A stretch of 64,000 bases of DNA from an uncultured Brevibacillus sp. (GTDB lineage Bacteria; Bacillota; Bacilli; Brevibacillales; Brevibacillaceae), in contig NZ_CANMZW010000009.1 in the NCBI RefSeq assembly GCF_947502445.1, forward strand, positions 62,001 to 126,000, written 5' to 3'. This document shows positions 16,834-25,419 of the stretch, in pieces (the stretch's first letter is position 1; every line of letters starts with the position of its first letter). A model generated the notes under the pieces. It was not told where the DNA came from, did not search any database, and was given only the letters and a program-made list of their open reading frames with translations. The translations under genes were made by a program, and so were the position numbers.

Positions 16834-18714
16834 ATGCTGCTAAAGCTATCACTGTCTAGTATGAAAAAAATGATGAAAGACTACCTCGTGCTCTTGGTAG
16901 GCTTGGTCATCTCGATTTCGATCTTTTACATGTTCCAGACGCTGGCGTTGAATTCAGACTTCACCAAAGGGAATTCGGTGATCAAATCGATTCAGATCGT
17001 CTTTAACGTCGGGGCATTTCTGCTCGCGTTGATCACGATTTTTTATATCTTTTTCGCCAATTCCTTCTTGCTTTCGCTGCGTCGCAAAGAGCTGGGAATG
17101 TACATGGTGCTCGGGGCAAAAAAAGGAAAGATCAGCCAGATTCTCTTTTTAGAGACATTGACGATGGGGATTGTTTCGCTCGTGATCGGTACGATCGTCG
17201 GGATTGCGTTGTCGAGCGGAATCGGAGTGCTGCTCATGAATTTGCTGGAGATTTCGGCAGACGGCTACTATCCGTTTTACCTGCCTTCGGTATGGATGAC
17301 ATGGGGCTTTTTCATGGTGCTGTTTCTATTGACGTCCACGATCAATGCAGTTCGCTTGGCGCGTGCAACGGAACTGGATCTCATCCGCGCTGAACAGCAA
17401 ACCGACGATGTAAAAGCAAAGGGCTTCGGGACAGTTCTGGTAGCGATACTAGGGGTCGCTCTCGTAGCGGTCGGCTACTACGGATTGATAGAGATTATGA
17501 CTCTTCAGCTGCTAGGTTTCCTGATAGGGGCGATCGCAACAACGATCGGGACGTATCTGCTATTTATCTCGCTTTTGCCTGTGTTGGTGCAAGCATTGAA
17601 ACGAAACCGTAAGCTGAATGACCAGAGCTTGAATGCCTTTACTTTTGCCCAGCTGCGTTTTCGGGTAAATAATTTGACCAAAATTCTCGGTACAGTGGCT
17701 ATGCTGATCGCTCTTGGGGTAGGGGCAATGGCAGGCGGACTTGCTTTCCAAAAAAACGTTGATTTGATTGCAAATGTCGGGCATGTCTATGATATCTCTT
17801 TACATGATCCGGTCAGTGAGGATCAGGAAGCACTGAAAAAGATGACGGTACTGGAGCAAAATACGTATAGCTACAAAGTGAATGAGGATGCAGTGTATTA
17901 CCTCAAGGATGATTTATTGGCGCATCCGCCGTTGATTTCTACCAACGACATGCAGAATTACGATCCAAACAAAGAGCCTGAGCGAATTGCTGAACCACTC
18001 CCTGCAAATCTGTATGGGATGAACGAAGACAAAGATGAAAAGACAGGGCAGAAGCTGGAAGAGCTGCCTGATGAATGGTATCAAGTGATCTCGCAGGAGT
18101 TCACGATCAGCTACAAAATGTATGACGGTAAGCCGGTGCGTGTCGTGGATCAGGCAACCTTTGCGAGTGTAAAAGGAAATGAACACACGGTTGTAATTGC
18201 CAAAGTTGATGACTTTTTGAAATATAAGCAAGATATCAAAGCAATGAATCAGCGTCAAAAAGAGCAGATCAAGCCAGCCTCAGAGGACGAAGAGGTGTAT
18301 CTCACGACGAAATATGGCACCTACGAATCTGTCTATGCCTTTACCAGCGGGACGATGTTTATGGGCTTTTTCTTGGGTGTAGCGTTTTTGGCGATGATGG
18401 CGAGCTGCCTGATGTTTAAAATTTTGTCGGGTGCTACCCGTGACCGTGACCGCTACAGCATGCTGAGAAAGATTGGCGTACGCAAGTCACTTCTGGTGGG
18501 CTCCATTTATAAAGAGCTGCTCTTCGTGTTCTTGTTCCCGGCATTGATGGGACTGACACATGTGCTTGTCGGCATGCAAATGTTTTCGTTTATCTTGTTA
18601 GAGCCGTACGTAAATATTTGGGTACCAACCGTTATTTTCGTGGTGATCTACGCACTGTACTATCTCATCACGGTAAGGCTGTATCGCGGAATCGTTTTGC
18701 CAAAAGAAGTGTAA
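16834..18714 (+). CDS. BceB-like ABC transporter permease (FtsX domain, 10 TM)
   Basis: Product of 626 residues: four helices in the first 180 residues, more in 195-305, a large extracellular domain of about 200 residues (roughly 310-510), and the last helices at the end. This matches BceB, whose big loop senses the peptide antibiotic. The C-terminal FtsX-like part contains MFKILSGATRDRDRYSMLRKIG, and the N-terminal one LLSLRRKELGMYMVLGAKKGK, the segments that contact the ATPase. GGAGGAG lies seven bases before the ATG. Function inferred: detoxification and sensing of wall-targeting peptides. Confidence 0.9.
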   Translation: MLLKLSLSSMKKMMKDYLVLLVGLVISISIFYMFQTLALNSDFTKGNSVIKSIQIVFNVGAFLLALITIFYIFFANSFLLSLRRKELGMYMVLGAKKGKISQILFLETLTMGIVSLVIGTIVGIALSSGIGVLLMNLLEISADGYYPFYLPSVWMTWGFFMVLFLLTSTINAVRLARATELDLIRAEQQTDDVKAKGFGTVLVAILGVALVAVGYYGLIEIMTLQLLGFLIGAIATTIGTYLLFISLLPVLVQALKRNRKLNDQSLNAFTFAQLRFRVNNLTKILGTVAMLIALGVGAMAGGLAFQKNVDLIANVGHVYDISLHDPVSEDQEALKKMTVLEQNTYSYKVNEDAVYYLKDDLLAHPPLISTNDMQNYDPNKEPERIAEPLPANLYGMNEDKDEKTGQKLEELPDEWYQVISQEFTISYKMYDGKPVRVVDQATFASVKGNEHTVVIAKVDDFLKYKQDIKAMNQRQKEQIKPASEDEEVYLTTKYGTYESVYAFTSGTMFMGFFLGVAFLAMMASCLMFKILSGATRDRDRYSMLRKIGVRKSLLVGSIYKELLFVFLFPALMGLTHVLVGMQMFSFILLEPYVNIWVPTVIFVVIYALYYLITVRLYRGIVLPKEV

Positions 18715-18729
18715 TCAAGCATCAAACAA

Positions 18730-18758
18730 GAATCCTCCGATTTCGGGGGATTTTTTTG
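18730..18758 (+). terminator. Rho-independent terminator
   Basis: AATCCTCCGA and TCGGGGGATT with a short loop and seven T residues, 16 bases after the permease stop. Confidence 0.9.
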
Positions 18759-18769
18759 CATTTTGCTCA

Positions 18770-18798
18770 TTGACAAAGATAATGATAATCATTATCAT
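18770..18798 (+). promoter_or_regulatory. Sigma-A promoter with an embedded perfect Fur box
   Basis: TTGACA (18770-18775), exactly 17 bases, then TATCAT (18793-18798). Between and partly over them lies GATAATGATAATCATTATC (18778-18796), a perfect 19-base palindrome and essentially the Fur consensus. Fur bound here would block RNA polymerase directly, so the operon below should be tightly iron-repressed. Confidence 0.92.
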
Positions 18799-18885
18799 AA
18801 ATTCTTGGAAGACATGTACATATTTCCATGTGAGCAGCCACGCTCACTGTAGCTTAGAGCGATAAAAAGTAAGGGGGATCATTAC

Positions 18886-19911
18886 ATGCGTTTTGTTAAG
18901 CTGCCAATTTTTCTAGTATGCTTGTCTGCACTACTGCTGCTTGCTGCGTGCGGAAATACTGGCACAGGCACACAAGCAGGCTCGTCCTCGCAGCCAGCTC
19001 CACAAGCTCAGCCGGAAGCAGGTAAAGCTGGAGAAGAGCAGGTCCGCACGGTTAAGCACATGAAGGGTGAGACTACGATTAAAGGGGTTCCCAAGCGTGT
19101 CGTAGCATTGGAATGGAGCAGCGCTGAGCATTTGTTGGCACTAGGTGTACAGCCTGTAGGAATTGCGGATATTCCCAACATGAAAAAGTGGGTAAAGCTA
19201 CCGGTAGAAATTGCTCCAGATGCCGTTGATGTCGGCAGTCGTACTGCACCAAACCTGGAATCGATCATGCTCTTGAAGCCGGATTTGATCATCGGCTTGA
19301 AACGGAATGTGGAAGCAAACTACGACGAACTGAGCAAGATCGCACCTACGATCGCATACGACTCCAACCCGCCAGAGGGTCAGGGTGACCAGTATTCCCG
19401 AATGATTGATACTTTTAAAGAAATTGCCGATATTGTGGGTAAAAAGGAAGAGGCAGACAAGGTTTTGCAAAACCTCGACAAGACGTATGCCGAAGCCAAA
19501 GAAAAAATCGTTGCTGCAGGCAAAGACAAGGTTCCATTTGTTCTCGCCATGGGCTACAGCAACCAGAATGCAGTTGAATTCCGTCTGTCTACCGACAACT
19601 CCACTGCTGTGAAAATCTTGGAGCACATCGGCTTGACGAATGCCTATAAACCGAAGAAATTCGAGCAAAATGGGATGACGACTACAGACGTAGAAGCACT
19701 CCCAGCCCTGCAGGATGCCAATTTCCTGCATATCATCCAGGATGATGATAACGTGATCGAAAATCAGTTGAAGAATAATCCAGTATGGAACGGTCTCACT
19801 TTTGTAAAAGAAAATCGCATCTATGCATTGGGCGGTGACATGTGGCCTTACGGCGGTCCATTGTCTGCTGAAATTATGGCGAAAAAAGCAGCTGATCTGC
19901 TGACGAAATGA
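18886..19911 (+). CDS. Iron-siderophore ABC transporter substrate-binding lipoprotein
   Basis: Product of 341 residues with lipobox LLAAC (Cys22), a low-complexity Gly/Ser/Gln/Pro linker and a FecB/FhuD-type fold: VPKRVVALEWSSAEHLLALG, MLLKPDLIIGLKRNVEANYDELSKIAPTI and the C-terminal ALGGDMWPYGGPLSAEIMA. Residue pattern resembles YfiY/FecB proteins that bind citrate or hydroxamate ferric complexes. The stop codon overlaps the start of the fused permease (ATGA), so binding protein and channel are coupled in one Fur-controlled operon. Confidence 0.92.
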   Translation: MRFVKLPIFLVCLSALLLLAACGNTGTGTQAGSSSQPAPQAQPEAGKAGEEQVRTVKHMKGETTIKGVPKRVVALEWSSAEHLLALGVQPVGIADIPNMKKWVKLPVEIAPDAVDVGSRTAPNLESIMLLKPDLIIGLKRNVEANYDELSKIAPTIAYDSNPPEGQGDQYSRMIDTFKEIADIVGKKEEADKVLQNLDKTYAEAKEKIVAAGKDKVPFVLAMGYSNQNAVEFRLSTDNSTAVKILEHIGLTNAYKPKKFEQNGMTTTDVEALPALQDANFLHIIQDDDNVIENQLKNNPVWNGLTFVKENRIYALGGDMWPYGGPLSAEIMAKKAADLLTK

Positions 19912-21995
19912 GTCTCGCCAAGCGTGAAACGATAGCCCGATCGGACATTCATCCAGCCCCTTCTGTTCCAAGAGGAGGCTGGAAGCCGTTATGGATGTTA
20001 GTGGGAGGGCTAGTGGTCCTGTTCATACTGACGTTTGTGAGTTTGACACAGGGAATGGCTGATATTTCGCTTCGCTCAGTTGTACAGGCGATTATCTCCC
20101 CACAAGACATTGCTGATCATCAGCTAATACGCGGGGTCAGGCTGCCAAGAACCGTCATGGGCCTGTTGGCAGGGGCAGCGCTGGCCGTATCGGGTGCCTT
20201 GATGCAAACCGTGACTCGCAACCCGCTCGCCTCTGAAACGACACTGGGTGTAAATGCCGGAGCGTATTTGTTCGTCGTGTTTGGAATGGTCTTTTGGCCG
20301 GCTATTTTGCATCAATATCCGCTTCCTTTTGCCATGGCGGGAGGAATTCTCGCGGCTGTTGCTGTTTACTTTATGGCAGGCGGACGAAAAGGAAATCCTG
20401 TGCGTGTAGCCCTGTCCGGGATGATTGTCACGCTGGTTTTCTCCTCGCTTACGAGTGCTATCATTTTATTTAACGAAGAAACGACACAAGGGATATTTTT
20501 ATGGGGGTCAGGCTCCCTCAAACAAAATGACTGGTCCGGTGTAGCATTTAGCTGGCCTCTCATCATTGGCGGAATTGTTGTTGGATGCCTGATGGCACGG
20601 CAATTGGACGTGCTTTCATTTAATGAAGAAACGGCACGCTCCCTGGGACAAAAGGTAGGTAAGACACGCCTGCTGGCCATGCTTATTGCTATTCTCGTTA
20701 CGTGTGTCAGCGTCAGTGTCGTTGGCCCTATCGGTTTTATTGGCCTTGTTGCCCCACATTTGGTTCGCTTATCCGGAATGACGAGACATAGCTTGCTGCT
20801 GCCGGTTAGTGCGATTTGGGGTGCAGCACTGCTCGTTGCCTCAGACACGATCGCACGGACGTTTGTCAATGCGTATGGCGAGCTTCCGGCGGGTGCGATT
20901 ACCGCTGCAATCGGCGGACCTTGGCTGATCTGGCTTGCGATGCGGGTTTCTCGCAAAATGAGTGCAAGCACTGGAGCTGGCACATCCATGAGTGTAGGCG
21001 GTTGGTGTTCAGGGGTCCCTTATCCGGTCTGGATTGTGGTGTTTAGCGGTCTTTTGGTTATCGTATGGATGATCAGCCTGGCGAGCGGAAACATGTACAT
21101 CCCGTTGTCAGAGGTTTGGGCTATCTTTATGGGACAAGGAAATGATCTTTATCGCCAATTGTTGTTCGAGCTGCGGATGCCTCGTGTCTTGACGGCTGGA
21201 TTGGCGGGTGTCGCATTGGCAGTGAGCGGCAGCATGATGCAAAGCGCTGTTCGCAATCCGCTTGCCGATCCACAAATTGTCGGTGTGACAAGTGGGGCTG
21301 GCGTTGGAGCGATTTTGCTCTTGCTCGTCTTTCCACATTTGTCTGACTGGATGCCGCTTGGAGCACTGCTCGGTGGGATTGCTTCTGCTATGATTGTATA
21401 TGCCGTATCGTGGAGACGGGGGCTCAACCCTATCATTTTGACCCTTGTAGGGATTGCGGTAGCTGCAGCAGGCGCAGCCTTCATCAATATTTTGATTGTA
21501 CAGGCGCAGCTTTTGGCAGCTCCGGCCCTCGCTTGGATGGCAGGAAGCACATATGGTCGCGGCTATATAGAAGTAAGCCGCTTGCTGCCGGCGCTCCTCG
21601 TGCTGTTGCCAGTGGCATGGTGGCTGGGACGTCGCGTAGACTTGTTATCCTTTAATGACGAGAGCTCGATGGGACTCGGCTTGCGCGTTCGCCGCACAAG
21701 ACTGTACGTAGCGATGATTGCGGTATTACTTGCTTCTCTGGCAGTAGCGAGTGTAGGGGCAGTCGGTTTTATCGGTTTACTCGCTCCACATGCTGCGCGA
21801 ATTCTCGTTGGTTCGCATCATCGCAAGGCAGTGGTTATATCAGCCTTGCTCGGTGCTTTGTTACTGGCAGCAGCTGATTTAATTGGTAGAACCATTTTGA
21901 TTCCCAAAGATATCCCCTCAGGAATTGTCGTAGCACTATTGGGGGCACCTTATTTATTCCTCTTGATGTTCCGCTCGACTCGTTCGGGTTCCTAA
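19908..21995 (+). CDS. Double-length FecCD-type siderophore permease (fused)
   Basis: Product of 695 residues made of two complete FecCD units in tandem, about 20 helices in all. The same motifs occur twice: RLPRTVMGLLAGAALAVSGALMQ and RMPRVLTAGLAGVALAVSGSMMQ; RNPLASETTLGVNAG and RNPLADPQIVGVTSG; VGPIGFIGLVAPHLVRL and VGAVGFIGLLAPHAARI. Most Bacillus systems have two separate permeases forming a heterodimer; here one polypeptide supplies both halves, as in enterobacterial FhuB. It begins inside the stop of the binding-protein gene. No ATPase gene follows, so a shared FhuC/YusV-like ATPase elsewhere must power it. Confidence 0.93.
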   Translation: MSLAKRETIARSDIHPAPSVPRGGWKPLWMLVGGLVVLFILTFVSLTQGMADISLRSVVQAIISPQDIADHQLIRGVRLPRTVMGLLAGAALAVSGALMQTVTRNPLASETTLGVNAGAYLFVVFGMVFWPAILHQYPLPFAMAGGILAAVAVYFMAGGRKGNPVRVALSGMIVTLVFSSLTSAIILFNEETTQGIFLWGSGSLKQNDWSGVAFSWPLIIGGIVVGCLMARQLDVLSFNEETARSLGQKVGKTRLLAMLIAILVTCVSVSVVGPIGFIGLVAPHLVRLSGMTRHSLLLPVSAIWGAALLVASDTIARTFVNAYGELPAGAITAAIGGPWLIWLAMRVSRKMSASTGAGTSMSVGGWCSGVPYPVWIVVFSGLLVIVWMISLASGNMYIPLSEVWAIFMGQGNDLYRQLLFELRMPRVLTAGLAGVALAVSGSMMQSAVRNPLADPQIVGVTSGAGVGAILLLLVFPHLSDWMPLGALLGGIASAMIVYAVSWRRGLNPIILTLVGIAVAAAGAAFINILIVQAQLLAAPALAWMAGSTYGRGYIEVSRLLPALLVLLPVAWWLGRRVDLLSFNDESSMGLGLRVRRTRLYVAMIAVLLASLAVASVGAVGFIGLLAPHAARILVGSHHRKAVVISALLGALLLAAADLIGRTILIPKDIPSGIVVALLGAPYLFLLMFRSTRSGS

Positions 21996-22019
21996 ATACA
22001 AATACGCAACTCCTTTAGT

Positions 22020-22067
22020 AGAAGAGTAGACTAGCCAGGAATCTTATATCCGCTTGTCTACTCTTCT
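22020..22067 (+). terminator. Long hairpin after the permease gene
   Basis: AGAAGAGTAGAC (22020-22031) and GTCTACTCTTCT (22056-22067) are perfect 12-base inverted copies with a 24-base loop. The T run after it is short (TTGCTTG), so it may be a weak terminator or an mRNA-stabilising structure separating the operon from the regulator gene. Confidence 0.6.
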
Positions 22068-22102
22068 TGCTTGAGAAGCAAAGGACTACATGGAGGTGTG
22101 CA

Positions 22103-23722
22103 ATGTCAGTTAATCTTAAAAGAATGTCGCATTTTCTTATATCGGTAAAAAAGCATAGCTGGAAAGCAGGCTTTCGCTTGCGATCACGACGAGTACCCAT
22201 GCATGTGCTGTGCTATGTGGTAGAGGGATGCGGACTGGTTACGATTAATGGAGAAACGCGTGAGATCAGCTCGGGGACAGCGGTACTACTTACCCCGGGG
22301 ATGAGCATAGAAGCGCTCGCAGCAGAAAAGACGCCTTTAGTCTTTTATGTGGTCTCCTATGTGGAAGCAGTCTTGCAGCCAACTAATCAGGTCGTGGAGA
22401 TTACTAAAATCGGGCTGCTTGCTGCCGATTTACGAATGGATTCAATCGCATTTCCGATCAGTCTGCCAGCTACCCTTTTGTCAAAGCTGGGGGAACTGGC
22501 TGCGGCTATTTCCAATCAGGACTACGCCGCTGTTTTACACGGACAGCTATTGTTTTATGAGCTGCTCGCTTTCGTCCATACCGAGCAACTAAAGCATGCG
22601 GAAAAAGGAATCGGATCAGTGGAAGCGACGCTTGCTTACATGCAAAAAAACTATCGGGAGCCGCTGGATGTCGGTATTTTGCCTTTGATTGCCCAGATGA
22701 CGCCAAGCTCTTATTGTCGTGCTTTTAAACGAGCAACAGGGATGACACCGAGTGAATATTTGACTCATCTGCGGATGAAGCAGGCCAAGGAATTGTTAGC
22801 CTCGTCCCAGTATAGCGTCAAGGATGTGGCGCGTAGCGTTGGTTTTTCCGACGAGCTTTACTTCAGTCGCCTGTTTAAAAAGCGGGAGGGTTTGCCCCCG
22901 TATATATACATGAAGCAAGCAGGTCAACGTGTTGCTGTGGTGAGCAAGCTGTTTTTACAGGATCATTTGCTGGCGATGGGAATTCAACCGATTGTAGCGC
23001 CGTCTTTTCCAAACTACTACACGACGAAATCAGGCTTTCCCCAGCATCTTCACCATCGGCTGCGGGGTACAAAAGCGCTGAATGCCGAGGAGACAATCGA
23101 CCCGCAGGAGATCATGTCTCTGTCTCCAGATATCATCGTCAGAATGAATGTGCAGGGAAGAGAGGATGCAGACGAATGGAAGCAGACGCCGCAAACCCTT
23201 TTATTCAACGATTATTTGCCTTGGTACGAGTATCAAATGCACATAGCAACCATGTTTCACAAAGAGAGCGTTGCCGAGGGCATCATCCGTCATATAGATA
23301 CTGTGGAAAAGCAGGCAAAAGATGCATTGAGTTCCGTTACACGCAAGGGACGATGGACGATTCTGCGTATACTCGGAGATGAGGTACGCATGTACGGAGC
23401 TTACGGACATGCCTTGACTGACCTGCTTTATCACAAGCTTGGTTTCCAGCCTGACCCAAGGGTGACACATGCAAGCTACAGGGCAGATGCATTTTCCGAG
23501 CTGCTCGCGCTCGACCCGGAGCGGATCATTTTGATCTGGAGCGAAAAGAGTCATGTGACAGCACTGGAGCAGAGCCAGCGATGGAAAGAGCTGCGCGCGG
23601 TACGGGAAAATCAGGTCTACTACCCGGACAGCCGCGACTGGGACCCGTGGGGACCGCTCGGGAGGGAGTACATGATTCAAAAAAGCACGTCCTTTTTTCT
23701 CCAAGCAGCCAGCCACGGATAA
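22103..23722 (+). CDS. AraC family regulator fused to a siderophore-binding domain (Btr-like)
   Basis: Product of 539 residues, ATG placed by GGAGGTG seven bases upstream. Order of domains: cupin-like sensor (about 25-110, with HVLCYVVEGCGLVTINGE), AraC DNA-binding domain (about 175-275, with TPSSYCRAFKRATGMTPSEYLTHLRMKQAKELL and DVARSVGFSDELYFSRLFKK), then a FecB/FhuD-like binding domain (about 285-535, with LSPDIIVRMN and WSEKSHVTALEQSQRW) that lacks a signal peptide. This is the arrangement of Bacillus subtilis Btr, which binds bacillibactin in the cytoplasm and activates its uptake genes. Lying between two siderophore transport units, it probably activates one or both when ferric siderophore enters. 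Confidence 0.9.
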   Translation: MSVNLKRMSHFLISVKKHSWKAGFRLRSRRVPMHVLCYVVEGCGLVTINGETREISSGTAVLLTPGMSIEALAAEKTPLVFYVVSYVEAVLQPTNQVVEITKIGLLAADLRMDSIAFPISLPATLLSKLGELAAAISNQDYAAVLHGQLLFYELLAFVHTEQLKHAEKGIGSVEATLAYMQKNYREPLDVGILPLIAQMTPSSYCRAFKRATGMTPSEYLTHLRMKQAKELLASSQYSVKDVARSVGFSDELYFSRLFKKREGLPPYIYMKQAGQRVAVVSKLFLQDHLLAMGIQPIVAPSFPNYYTTKSGFPQHLHHRLRGTKALNAEETIDPQEIMSLSPDIIVRMNVQGREDADEWKQTPQTLLFNDYLPWYEYQMHIATMFHKESVAEGIIRHIDTVEKQAKDALSSVTRKGRWTILRILGDEVRMYGAYGHALTDLLYHKLGFQPDPRVTHASYRADAFSELLALDPERIILIWSEKSHVTALEQSQRWKELRAVRENQVYYPDSRDWDPWGPLGREYMIQKSTSFFLQAASHG

Positions 23723-23790
23723 TTCGCTCCATATAAACAGGGCAATCACGTCCATGGAAAAGCAGGGCGAGTCTCTATATACTATCAATT

Positions 23791-23809
23791 GATAATGGTT
23801 ATCACTAAT
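23791..23809 (+). promoter_or_regulatory. Fur box
   Basis: GATAATGGTTATCACTAAT matches the palindromic Fur consensus at about 15 of 19 positions. A TATACT hexamer a dozen bases upstream (about 23777-23782), 17 bases from TGGAAA, is a possible promoter. The site precedes the third iron-binding lipoprotein gene. Confidence 0.75.
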
Positions 23810-23842
23810 GTGATCATTGATAGAAGTGGGGGCAATATCGAG

Positions 23843-24883
23843 ATGAAAAGACATACCAAAGTTCAGCACATTCGCCACGTACTGCTCAGCATCTTTTTGG
23901 TAAGTTTGCTAGCTGTTTTGGCAGGCTGCGGGGGCACTGCCAATCAGGCGCAGCAGACACAAGCACCTGCTGCAACAACGCCAGCAGCAACCGAAGCACC
24001 GAAAGACGCAAGTACCCCAGCACCTGCTGATGCGAGCGGGACTCGTGAGATCAAGCATGCCATGGGCACGACCCCAATCACAGGGGAGCCAAAGCGCGTG
24101 GTCATTTTGACGAATGAAGGAACAGAGGCTCTGCTCGCACTCGGTGTCAAGCCAGTCGGAGCCGTACAGTCATGGGAGGGAGAGCCTTGGCACGACCACA
24201 TCAAAGCTGAGATGGATGGTGTGGAAGCACTTGGTTACGAGGACCAACCGAATCTGGAAGCGATCGTCAACCTGAATCCGGATTTGATTATTGGCAACAA
24301 AGTACGTCATGAGAAAATATACGATCAGTTGTCCAAAATTGCGCTAACCGTATTTTCCGAAGAGCTGTCTGGCAGATGGAAAACCAACTTTGCCTTGTAT
24401 GCCGAAACCTTGAACAAAAAGGCAGAGGGCGAGAAGGTCATGAAGGAGTTTGATGATCGCGTAGCGGCTGCAAAAGAAAAGCTCGGTCCGAAGGCTGCGA
24501 TGAAGGTATCCGTAGCCAAGTTTTCCAAAAAAGGCGTCCAGATTTATCAAAAGGATACATTCAGTGGTGTGCTGTTTGAACAGTTGGGCGTAGCGCGTCC
24601 AGCATCGCAGGATGTTAATAATTTTGCTGAGTTTCTGACCGAGGAAGGCATGTCCGCGATGGATGGCGACATTTTATTCTATTGGGTTTCCGAGGCAAAA
24701 GGCTCCACAGAAATCACACAGATGGCGAAGAAATGGATGGATAGCCCGATCTTCAAGTCTTTGAACGTAACGAAAAACAATCAAGTATTCCAGGTAAACG
24801 AAACGATCTGGAATACAGCGGGTGGAATCAAAGCGGCAAACCTGCTGCTGGAGGATTTCATGAAGCGTCTTGATGTGAAGTAA
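23843..24883 (+). CDS. Iron-siderophore ABC transporter substrate-binding lipoprotein
   Basis: Product of 346 residues; the ATG at 23843 is used because it gives a proper signal peptide with lipobox VLAGC (Cys29). A long Ala/Thr/Pro/Gln linker follows, then the binding fold with EPKRVVILTNEGTEALLALG and LNPDLIIGNKVRHEKIYDQLSKIA. A GTGGGGG stretch lies about 11 bases before the start. It is the third such protein in 13 kb and again has no permease of its own, so several binding proteins may share the fused permease. The upstream AraC regulator with its binding domain may respond to the same siderophore. Confidence 0.9.
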   Translation: MKRHTKVQHIRHVLLSIFLVSLLAVLAGCGGTANQAQQTQAPAATTPAATEAPKDASTPAPADASGTREIKHAMGTTPITGEPKRVVILTNEGTEALLALGVKPVGAVQSWEGEPWHDHIKAEMDGVEALGYEDQPNLEAIVNLNPDLIIGNKVRHEKIYDQLSKIALTVFSEELSGRWKTNFALYAETLNKKAEGEKVMKEFDDRVAAAKEKLGPKAAMKVSVAKFSKKGVQIYQKDTFSGVLFEQLGVARPASQDVNNFAEFLTEEGMSAMDGDILFYWVSEAKGSTEITQMAKKWMDSPIFKSLNVTKNNQVFQVNETIWNTAGGIKAANLLLEDFMKRLDVK

Positions 24884-24902
24884 ATAGGTAGCAAGACCAA
24901 AG

Positions 24903-24942
24903 GATCTCATCTGCTAGCTGGATGAGGTCTTTTCCTTTTTTA
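24903..24942 (+). terminator. Rho-independent terminator
   Basis: GATCTCATC (24903-24911) pairs fully with GATGAGGTC (24921-24929), one G-T pair, followed by TTTTCCTTTTTT. Confidence 0.88.
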
Positions 24943-25009
24943 TTATGATTTTACCGTTTTGCTCCTGTACGATAGAGAAGTAGATAATCATGACGGAGGA
25001 AGAACAGAA

Positions 25010-25417
25010 ATGAACATTGAACAAGCTTTATTCGAAGCGGCAGTTGAGCTGATCCAAAAGAGATATCCTACCGGTTGGGGCGGCGCAGCAGCAATGTACA
25101 CGGAAGACGGAACGATTTTGACGAGTGTAGCGCCAGAGGTATTGAATGCTTCGACCGAATTATGTATGGAGACAGGGGCGATCTGTGAGGCGCACAAGCT
25201 GCAAAAGGTCGTTACGCATACGATCTGTGTCGTTCGTGATGACGAGAATGCAGCATTTAAAATCTTGACGCCATGTGGAGTATGTCAGGAGAGACTCTTT
25301 TACTGGGGCTCAAAAGTAAAAGCAGCCGTCTATGTGCCAGAGGGTGGACTCGTGTATAAAACGCTTGCTGAGCTGCAGCCTTTTTATTGGTATCGTGCGT
25401 ACAATCAAAATCAATAG
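25010..25417 (+). CDS. Cytidine deaminase family protein (blasticidin deaminase-like)
   Basis: Product of 135 residues, ATG placed by GGAGGA. Zinc and catalytic motifs of the short cytidine deaminases are seen: a C-x-E box in TELCMETGAICEAHK (about residues 52-66) and the P-C-x-x-C box in LTPCGVCQERL (about 86-96). Both zinc-site motifs use Cys, as in small homotetrameric Cdd and blasticidin S deaminase. Reaction expected: hydrolytic deamination of cytidine or a related compound. Given the divergence from housekeeping Cdd (CME instead of the usual CAE), an unusual substrate is possible. Two bases separate it from the acetyltransferase gene, one operon. Confidence 0.8.
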   Translation: MNIEQALFEAAVELIQKRYPTGWGGAAAMYTEDGTILTSVAPEVLNASTELCMETGAICEAHKLQKVVTHTICVVRDDENAAFKILTPCGVCQERLFYWGSKVKAAVYVPEGGLVYKTLAELQPFYWYRAYNQNQ

Positions 25418-25419
25418 AA

